5,172 nt of DNA from Bacteroidota bacterium. GTDB taxonomy: Bacteria; Bacteroidota; Bacteroidia; Chitinophagales; Chitinophagaceae. The stretch lies in contig JAEWJV010000167.1 of NCBI GenBank assembly GCA_023386395.1, forward strand, positions 1 through 5,172. Direction: 5' to 3'. Shown piece after piece: positions 1 to 5,172 of the stretch; position 1 is the stretch's first letter; every line of letters begins with the position of its first letter. The position numbers and the translations under genes are program-made. The notes under the pieces were generated by a model. That model worked only from the letters and a program-made list of their open reading frames with translations, was not told the DNA's origin and did no database searches.

Positions 1-1
1 G

Positions 2-1678
2 TATATAAACAACATTGACTGGTATAAAACGAATAATGTCCGTACAGAAATTCATCCTATTCCTTTAAGCGATATTCATTTGTATTCAAATTATAACCAG
101 GAAGCCGAAGTAAATGGTAACGGCCGGTCTGTTTCTTTTTTATTTATGATAGCCTTCTTTATAATCGGCATTGCCTGGATAAATTATATCAACCTTTCAA
201 CAGCCCGTTCTGTTGAAAGGGCAAAAGAAGTTGGTATAAGAAAAGTGGCAGGTGCATTGCGCAGCAGTTTAATAAAACAGTTTTTAATGGAAAGTTTTAT
301 GCTAAACCTTATTGCATTTGCGCTTGCTTTAGTTTGCGCTTATGCAATAACGCCGCTGTTCAATGCTGTTTCAGGAAGAGAAACCAACCCGGTTTTTTAT
401 TTACCATTTAACCATTGGGCGGCATTCATTGCAATGTTTTTAGCGGGCAGTTTATTGTCTGGCATTTACCCTGCATTTGTATTATCAGGCTTTAAACCTA
501 TAAGCGTATTAAAAGGGTTATTTAAAAACAGCGGCAGCGGTTTATTATTGCGCAAATCACTTATTGTTGCACAGTTTGCAACATCGGTTGTGCTTATTGC
601 GGGCACTATCATCGTTTACCGGCAGGTAAGCTATATGCGCAGCCAAAGCCTTGGCGTAAACATTAATCAAACGCTGGTGCTTAAAGGCGCAGAATCTGTT
701 ACCGATTCAAATTATCAAAACGCCTATCAGCCTTTCAAAACAGAACTTTTAAAAATACCGGGCGTAAAAAATGTTGCAGCTTCATCTAATATAGTGGGCG
801 AGGAAATTTATTGGACAAACGGTTCGCGCCGGCTTACGCCAAACAGCAAATCGGTTACATTATATAACCTCGGCATTGACTATGATTTTATTCCTTCTTA
901 TAATTTAAAACTGGCTGCTGGCAGAAATTTTTCAAAGGATTTTACATCGGACGATAAAGCTGTTTTATTGAATGAAGAAGCTGCAAGATTGTTGGGCTTT
1001 AATGATTTCAATAAAGCGGTGGACCAATCTTTTTTTTCTGCAGGCGATACGGTGAAGCTTGCCGGCATTGTTGCCAATTATCACCATGAAGGCTTGCAAA
1101 AAACAATAAAGCCGATGATATTCAGGCTTAGCTTAAACAATCGCGGTTCTTACGCATTGAAGATTGACAGCAAAAACGTTCCGGGCACGGTTGAAACCGT
1201 ACAAAAAATATGGAACAAATATTTTCCGGCAGATCCTTTTAATTACTTTTTTCTTGATGAATATTTTAACAGGCAGTATAAAGCTGATCAAAACTTTGGG
1301 AAAGTGTTTTTTCTCTTCTCATTCCTTGCCATTGTTATTGCCTGTTTCGGGTTGCTTGGTTTATCAGCTTACAATGTTATACAGCGCACAAAAGAAATAA
1401 GCATACGCAAAATATTAGGCGCTTCAACGCAAAATTTATTTTATATTTTATCAAAAGATTTTCTGGCATTAATAGTAGTAGCGCTTGTTGTTGCCATTCC
1501 TGTATGTTGGTTGATTATGCATAACTGGCTGCAGAATTATGCATACCGCATCAATATATCATGGTGGGTGTTTGCAATTGCAGGTTTTGCCGCACTGTTA
1601 TTCGCATTGCTTACTGTAAGTTTCCAGGCAATAAAAGCAGCAATAGCAAATCCTGTAAAGAGTTTGAGAACAGAATAA
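2..1678 (+). CDS. FtsX/MacB-type ABC transporter permease, 5' end outside window
   Basis: This is the last 558 residues of an inner-membrane ABC permease of the FtsX/MacB family, expected to work with a separate ATPase. The frame is open from base 2, and its first residues contain PLSDIHLYSN, the family's usual end of the first periplasmic domain. The gene therefore starts upstream, and the TTG at base 80 is an internal Leu codon, not a start. About 230-250 residues (first helix and most of periplasmic domain 1) are missing, judging from the neighbouring paralogue. Counting from base 2, visible parts are: helix about 42-64, coupling motif RAKEVGIRKVAGA at 73-85, helices about 92-121 and 136-162, helix 184-207 opening the second half, periplasmic domain 2 about 208-431, helix 432-456, second coupling motif RTKEISIRKILGAS at 462-475, helices 487-507 and 520-544, and tail ANPVKSLRTE. 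Domain 2 carries a YHHEGLQ segment, unlike the next gene. There is no Walker A or signature motif, so this subunit does not bind ATP. The substrate is unknown. Confidence 0.92.
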   Translation, partial: YINNIDWYKTNNVRTEIHPIPLSDIHLYSNYNQEAEVNGNGRSVSFLFMIAFFIIGIAWINYINLSTARSVERAKEVGIRKVAGALRSSLIKQFLMESFMLNLIAFALALVCAYAITPLFNAVSGRETNPVFYLPFNHWAAFIAMFLAGSLLSGIYPAFVLSGFKPISVLKGLFKNSGSGLLLRKSLIVAQFATSVVLIAGTIIVYRQVSYMRSQSLGVNINQTLVLKGAESVTDSNYQNAYQPFKTELLKIPGVKNVAASSNIVGEEIYWTNGSRRLTPNSKSVTLYNLGIDYDFIPSYNLKLAAGRNFSKDFTSDDKAVLLNEEAARLLGFNDFNKAVDQSFFSAGDTVKLAGIVANYHHEGLQKTIKPMIFRLSLNNRGSYALKIDSKNVPGTVETVQKIWNKYFPADPFNYFFLDEYFNRQYKADQNFGKVFFLFSFLAIVIACFGLLGLSAYNVIQRTKEISIRKILGASTQNLFYILSKDFLALIVVALVVAIPVCWLIMHNWLQNYAYRINISWWVFAIAGFAALLFALLTVSFQAIKAAIANPVKSLRTE

Positions 1679-1745
1679 AAATGTGAATGGTGGTTGTTAA
1701 TAAATAAATCATGCATCACAAAGTCATACTTCAGAAATCAAAATC
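1679..1745. other. Short intergenic gap between permease genes 1 and 2
   Basis: This 67-base AT-rich spacer shows no inverted repeat, no U-tract terminator and no convincing Bacteroidota promoter (TTG about 20 bases before TAnnTTTG). In-frame stops at 1698-1703 rule out a fusion of the two permeases and limit the start of the next gene. No Shine-Dalgarno sequence precedes the ATG at 1746; the leader just before it is A-rich, as is common in this phylum. The simplest reading is that genes 1 and 2 are co-transcribed. Confidence 0.6.
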
Positions 1746-4130
1746 ATGCTTAAAAATTATTTTAAAACAGCTTTTCGAAACCTTCGGCGCAATAAAGGTT
1801 TTGCCTTTGTAAATATTACAGGCCTTGCTATAGGTATGGCGGCTGCTATACTTATTTTATTATGGGTGCAAAACGAATTAAGCACTAACCGTTTTTATAA
1901 AAAAGAAAGCAGAGTCTATTTAATGTACAATCGTGATAAAGATGGAGAAGGTAATAAATGGGCATGGCCCAACACACCAAAAATACTGGCAACAACTTTA
2001 AAAAACGATTTTCCCGAAGTAGAAGACGCAGTGCGTTATAATAATGTAACCTTTCTGCTTACGCAAGATGAAAAACATTTGAATGTACAGGGCGCTTTTG
2101 CTGACAGCAGTTTTCTGAATGTGTTTGATTTTCCTTTAAAAGAAGGCAGCATTAAAAATTCTTTAAGCAGCGTTTATAATATTGTTCTTACAGAAAAACT
2201 CGCAAAAAAGTTTTTTGGTAATGAAAGTGCAATTGGAAAAACAGTACGTATTGACAGTGTAAATAATTGTACTGTAACTGCTGTGTTGAAAGACCTTCCC
2301 AACAATACACAATTCAATTTTGAATATTTATTGCCCTGGTCGTATATGGAAAAACTTGGATGGAGCGACAGCAGTTGGGGAAATAATAGTGTTTATACTT
2401 ATGCTTTATTAAAGCCAGGCACTTTACAGGCAGCGTTTGACGCGAAAGTGAAAAATATAACCATCAATCATACAAAAGGCTCGGCCTCACCATCCACAAC
2501 AGAAGTATTTACACAACCATTAAGCAGAGCATATTTGTATTCAAAATCCGAAAACGGGAAATTGGTTGGTGGTCCGATAGAAACAGTAAGATTATTTATT
2601 GTTATTGCTGTTTTTATTTTACTCATTGCGTGTATCAACTTTATGAATCTTAGCACTGCACGCAGCGAAAAAAGAGCAAAGGAAGTAGGCATTCGCAAAG
2701 TAATGGGTGCACAGCGCGGAAAACTTATACTGCAGTTTATAGGTGAAAGCATCATGTTTTCATTCGCAGCTTTTTTAACGGCGTTATTTATAGTGCAGGT
2801 AAGCCTAAGCACTTTTAATGGTTTAGTAAACAAAGAACTTTTTATCAGTTACGCTAACCCGTGGTTCTGGCTGTTTTCTATATCTTTTATTTTGCTTACA
2901 GGAATACTTGCAGGCAGCTATCCCGCGTTTTTTCTTTCAGCATTTAAACCGGTGAAGGTTTTAAAAGGAGCATTTAAAAACATGGAAGCAGCCGTTAACC
3001 CACGAAAGGTTTTAGTGGTTGTGCAGTTCACATTTGCAATTGTTCTGATCATCAGTACACTCATCGTACAAAAGCAAATTCAGTATACATTAAACAGGGA
3101 TGCCGGCTTCAACAGGAATAATTTAATATACATGTTTGGGCAGGGCGAAGTAAATAAACATTACGATTTAATAAAGCATGACCTGGTAAACAGTGGCGCT
3201 GTTGTATCTGCAACAAGATGCGCCAACCCTATTACAAGAAGATGGAGTGATAGCTGGGGATTTGCATGGCAGGGCAGCACTAAACAGGATGAGAAAACTG
3301 ATTTTGTAGCGCTTGGTGCAGATGCTGATTTTGTGAAAACAATTGGTGTAAAATTAATAGCAGGCCGGGATATTGATATCTATAATTATTCTATAGACAG
3401 CAATGCCGTAATGTTGAATGAATCTGCAGTTAAAATTATGCGACTGCAGCACCCGATAGGTACAATAATAAAGTTGACTGATGATAACGAACAATGGCAT
3501 GTAGTAGGCGTGATAAAAGATTTTATTCTCGAATCTCCGTATCAAAAAAACATAAATCCAATGATGATATTTGGTCCGGGCAGCAGCAACGGGTATGTTC
3601 TTCATTTAAAATTAAACGCAGCCAACAGCACTGCAGCCAATCTTGCCAAAGTAGAAAAAATATTTAAGAAATATAATCCTCAGTATCCCTTTGAATATGT
3701 GTTTGCAGACGAAGCTTATGCAAGAAAATTTGACGATACACAACGTACAGGAAAATTAGCTTCACTGTTTGCGGGTCTTACTATTTTTATTTCTTGTCTT
3801 GGTTTGTTTGCCCTTGCAGCTTATTCAGCAGAAAACCGTACAAAAGAGATTGGCGTACGAAAAGTGTTGGGAGCTTCTGTATTTAACATCACTTCTTTAA
3901 TGTCGAGAGACTTCTTAAAACTCATTGTTATATCATTTGCCATTGCCTCGCCTGTTGCATGGTTTGCCATGCATCAATGGCTTGGTAACTACAGTTACCG
4001 CATCAATATGCAGTGGTGGATTTTTGCAGTTGCAGGCCTGCTTTCAGTATTTATTGCATTAGCAACAATTATTTTTCATGTGTTAAGGGCCGCCACAGCC
4101 AACCCGGTTAAGAGTTTAAGAACAGAATGA
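1746..4130 (+). CDS. FtsX/MacB-type ABC transporter permease, complete (794 aa)
   Basis: This is a full-length inner-membrane permease. About 790-800 residues is usual for the duplicated Bacteroidota form. The ATG at 1746 is chosen because it begins the family N-terminus MLKNYFKTAFRNLRRNKGFAF and stops lie in frame upstream. Layout: cytoplasmic elbow 1-17, helix 18-41, periplasmic MacB-like domain 1 about 42-278 (ending with TQPLSRAYLYS), helix 280-301, coupling motif RAKEVGIRKVMGA 310-322, helices about 325-352 and 372-398, then the second half: helix 420-441, periplasmic domain 2 about 442-666 with VVGVIKDFILESPY near 586-599, helix 668-692, coupling motif RTKEIGVRKVLGAS 698-711, helices 723-743 and 756-780, and tail ANPVKSLRTE. 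It has no nucleotide-binding domain and must borrow an ATPase encoded elsewhere. By family analogy it transmits ATP-driven motion to the periplasm, for efflux, lipoprotein handling or envelope signalling; which of these is not visible. Its first coupling region matches gene 1 at 20 of 28 positions, so the two are paralogues. The reading frame is intact. Confidence 0.95.
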   Translation: MLKNYFKTAFRNLRRNKGFAFVNITGLAIGMAAAILILLWVQNELSTNRFYKKESRVYLMYNRDKDGEGNKWAWPNTPKILATTLKNDFPEVEDAVRYNNVTFLLTQDEKHLNVQGAFADSSFLNVFDFPLKEGSIKNSLSSVYNIVLTEKLAKKFFGNESAIGKTVRIDSVNNCTVTAVLKDLPNNTQFNFEYLLPWSYMEKLGWSDSSWGNNSVYTYALLKPGTLQAAFDAKVKNITINHTKGSASPSTTEVFTQPLSRAYLYSKSENGKLVGGPIETVRLFIVIAVFILLIACINFMNLSTARSEKRAKEVGIRKVMGAQRGKLILQFIGESIMFSFAAFLTALFIVQVSLSTFNGLVNKELFISYANPWFWLFSISFILLTGILAGSYPAFFLSAFKPVKVLKGAFKNMEAAVNPRKVLVVVQFTFAIVLIISTLIVQKQIQYTLNRDAGFNRNNLIYMFGQGEVNKHYDLIKHDLVNSGAVVSATRCANPITRRWSDSWGFAWQGSTKQDEKTDFVALGADADFVKTIGVKLIAGRDIDIYNYSIDSNAVMLNESAVKIMRLQHPIGTIIKLTDDNEQWHVVGVIKDFILESPYQKNINPMMIFGPGSSNGYVLHLKLNAANSTAANLAKVEKIFKKYNPQYPFEYVFADEAYARKFDDTQRTGKLASLFAGLTIFISCLGLFALAAYSAENRTKEIGVRKVLGASVFNITSLMSRDFLKLIVISFAIASPVAWFAMHQWLGNYSYRINMQWWIFAVAGLLSVFIALATIIFHVLRAATANPVKSLRTE

Positions 4131-4138
4131 CAGCCTAT

Positions 4139-4165
4139 CCAAACCTTCCCGGAGGGAAGGCTTGG
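4139..4165. repeat. GC-rich inverted repeat (hairpin) just after gene 2
   Basis: CCTTCCC (4144-4150) pairs perfectly with GGGAAGG (4154-4160) across a three-base GGA loop. CCAA (4139-4142) pairs with TTGG (4162-4165) outside one A/C mismatch, giving 11 pairs in all. It begins nine bases after the gene 2 stop codon. No run of T follows, so it does not look like a textbook intrinsic terminator. It may slow transcription, protect the 3' end of the upstream message, or be a copy of the short palindromic intergenic repeats of CCTTCCC/GGGAAGG type that I recall as frequent in Bacteroidota genomes. Confidence 0.6.
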
Positions 4166-4203
4166 TAAGCCGCTAATTATATAAACAACATTTAATTAAT
4201 CAC

Positions 4204-4239
4204 GCTCCTGAAAGTCCCTTACTTTAGGGATGGGCTGCT
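4204..4239. repeat. Second hairpin-like element, possible intergenic repeat copy
   Basis: TCCCT (4215-4219) pairs with AGGGA (4226-4230) over a six-base loop. An alternative, mutually exclusive stem is AAAG (4211-4214) with CTTT (4222-4225). Read on the minus strand the element is AGCCCATCCCTAAAG followed by TAAGGGACTTTCAGGAGC. This resembles the AGCCCC-TAAA-GGGGACTTT intergenic repeats that I recall from many Bacteroidota genomes. The stem is weak and its role is unknown. It ends about 16 bases before the gene 3 start, so it would lie in the leader if transcription reads through. Confidence 0.4.
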
Positions 4240-4255
4240 AAATAAACTATCTTTT

Positions 4256-5172
4256 ATGTTCAACAATTTCTTTAAAACAGCCTTTCGGGTATTTGCCCGC
4301 AATAAAGCATTTACGGCTATCAATGTTTTGGGTTTATCTATTGGTGTAAGCGCAGCGCTGATTATCTTTTTAATTGTTCAGTTTGAATTGAGTTATGATA
4401 AAGCTGAAACTGACGCAGGCCGTATTTACCGCGTGGTAATGGATATGAAATTTAATGGCAATGATGGTCATTCTGCCGCCGTGCCTGCACCGTTAAGTGC
4501 TGCCATACAGAATGAAGCAACAGGTATTGAAGCTGCAGTTCCTGTAATGCAGTTCCAGGGTGATGCAACAGCGAAAGTAAGTATAGAAAAAACCGCTTCG
4601 GCACAACCTGTTGTTTATAAAAAGCAGCCCGATATTGTTTTTACCAGCCCGCAATATTTTTCGCTGCTGCCTTTTAAATGGGTTGCAGGTTCACCGGAAT
4701 CTTCATTAAAAGATCCTTTTCATGTTGTGCTTGCAGAAAGCAGGGCGAGGCAATATTTTCCTTCAGTTAATATCAATGATATTATTGGTAAGCAAATAAA
4801 ATATAACGATGATTTTACGGCTACTGTAAGTGGTATTGTAAAAGATATGAATGCCCGCACTTCTTTTGCTGCGCTCGAGTTTATCTCTTTTGCTACGATA
4901 GCGCAAACACATATTCAAGATGATTTTATGATGAATGTGTGGGACGACTGGATGGCGTATTCTGCCGTGTATGTAAAGCTTGCTGCAGGCACAAATGTTG
5001 CCAATTCGGAGAAGCAGCTCAATACTATTTTTAAGAAGTATAATAAGGATGCATATAAGGACAAGCTGAACTATAAGCGTTTTCATTTGCAGCCGCTAAG
5101 CGATATTCATTTCAATGCTTTATATGCAGGCTTTAACCAGCGGCTGGCACATAAACCTACCCTGTATGGTTT
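4256..5172 (+). CDS. FtsX/MacB-type ABC transporter permease, 3' end outside window
   Basis: These are the first 305 residues of a third permease. The frame has no stop and runs off the right edge. The ATG at 4256 is chosen because it gives MFNNFFKTAFRVFARNKAFT, which aligns directly with the N-terminus of gene 2. There is no Shine-Dalgarno sequence, and no ATG, GTG or TTG lies between it and the in-frame stop at 4193. Layout: cytoplasmic elbow about 1-17, helix 18-41, then periplasmic MacB-like domain 1 from about 42 to 300. Family marks in this domain are RIYRVV (56-61), VVLAESRARQYFP (157-169), IIGKQI (176-181), VSGIVKDM (191-198) and the terminal PLSDIH (280-285), which matches gene 1. 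The protein breaks off just before its second helix. The first coupling motif, second half and C-terminus are not visible, so about 490 residues are probably missing. It is a membrane subunit without ATPase and its substrate is unknown. Periplasmic domain 1 differs strongly from that of gene 2, so it is an older paralogue rather than a fresh copy. Confidence 0.92.
   Translation, partial: MFNNFFKTAFRVFARNKAFTAINVLGLSIGVSAALIIFLIVQFELSYDKAETDAGRIYRVVMDMKFNGNDGHSAAVPAPLSAAIQNEATGIEAAVPVMQFQGDATAKVSIEKTASAQPVVYKKQPDIVFTSPQYFSLLPFKWVAGSPESSLKDPFHVVLAESRARQYFPSVNINDIIGKQIKYNDDFTATVSGIVKDMNARTSFAALEFISFATIAQTHIQDDFMMNVWDDWMAYSAVYVKLAAGTNVANSEKQLNTIFKKYNKDAYKDKLNYKRFHLQPLSDIHFNALYAGFNQRLAHKPTLYG

Larger units (their letters stand above)
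4131..4255. other. Intergenic gap with two inverted-repeat elements
   Basis: This 125-base spacer separates permease genes 2 and 3 and is about twice as long as the gap before gene 2. It holds a GC-rich perfect-core hairpin at 4139-4165, an AT-rich stretch at 4174-4200 that includes the palindrome TTAATTAA (4192-4199), and a second hairpin-like element around 4204-4239. I see no promoter matching the Bacteroidota TTG / TAnnTTTG pattern at good spacing. TATCTTTT at 4248-4255 resembles the -7 element but abuts the ATG and has no partner. The frame of gene 3 has a stop at 4193-4195, so it is not fused to gene 2. Confidence 0.6.

Noticed and set aside
80..82. TTG as the start codon of gene 1
   Set aside because: The frame stays open to base 2 and the upstream residues are conserved family sequence (PLSDIH), so this is an internal Leu codon.
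1164..1400. 78-codon plus-strand open frame inside gene 1
   Set aside because: It lies wholly within the conserved permease in another frame and encodes no recognisable domain.
1537..1719. Minus-strand open frame over the end of gene 1
   Set aside because: It is antisense to conserved helix and tail codons; its apparent hydrophobicity comes from the opposite-strand membrane segment.
1711..1748. ATG at 1711 as an alternative start before gene 2
   Set aside because: It is in a different frame from the permease, and the ATG at 1746 gives the full conserved N-terminus.
2468..2833. 121-codon minus-strand open frame within gene 2
   Set aside because: It is a shadow of the coupling motif and helix region of gene 2, with no independent support.
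3354..3605. 83-codon minus-strand open frame within gene 2
   Set aside because: It is antisense to the conserved periplasmic domain 2 of gene 2 and has no recognisable features.
4151..4155. GGAGG as a Shine-Dalgarno sequence
   Set aside because: It is the loop and stem of the hairpin and lies about 100 bases before the gene 3 start; Bacteroidota rarely use such sites.
2..4192. Fifteen-base exact repeat TATATAAACAACATT at 2-16 and 4178-4192
   Set aside because: One copy is coding and one intergenic, the match stops abruptly on both sides and the sequence is AT-rich, so chance is the best explanation.
4248..4255. TATCTTTT as a Bacteroidota -7 promoter element for gene 3
   Set aside because: It directly abuts the ATG, lacks the final G and has no TTG at the right distance upstream.
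4763..5086. 107-codon minus-strand open frame
   Set aside because: It is antisense to gene 3, whose plus-strand frame is uninterrupted and matches the family along its length.

Overview
The window is entirely occupied by three consecutive plus-strand genes of one family: FtsX/MacB-type ABC transporter permeases of the large, eight-helix kind with no ATPase domain. The organism is most likely a member of the Bacteroidota, probably of the Chitinophagaceae or a related group. The reasons are the AT-rich DNA, the absence of Shine-Dalgarno sequences before the starts, the N-terminus MLKNYFKTAFRNLRRNKGFAF, the C-terminal tail ANPVKSLRTE and the WL-NY-YRI--WW signature before the last helix. All of these I recognise from the expanded permease paralogues of that phylum. 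The genus assignment is recall, not a database result.

Layout: (1) bases 2-1678 hold the 3' part of a permease whose start lies left of the window. (2) A 67-base gap follows. (3) Bases 1746-4130 hold a complete 794-residue permease. (4) A 125-base gap (4131-4255) contains a strong GC-rich inverted repeat and a second, weaker hairpin-like element. (5) Bases 4256-5172 hold the 5' part of a third permease, open to the right edge.

Each complete protein of this type has two tandem copies of the same unit: a helix, a periplasmic MacB-like core domain, three more helices, and a cytoplasmic coupling motif of the form R-K-E-I/V-G-I/V-R-K-V-GA. Such permeases need a separate ATPase subunit, and none is encoded here. 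In characterised relatives (MacB, LolCDE, FtsEX) ATP hydrolysis in the cytoplasm drives movement of the periplasmic domains rather than classical substrate passage through the membrane. The substrate or target of these three proteins cannot be read from the sequence. The arrangement suggests one transcription unit or a locally duplicated cluster, with the repeat-bearing gap between genes two and three as the only plausible internal control point. I found no RNA gene, CRISPR array, insertion sequence or clearly novel system. Minus-strand open frames are shadows of the three genes.
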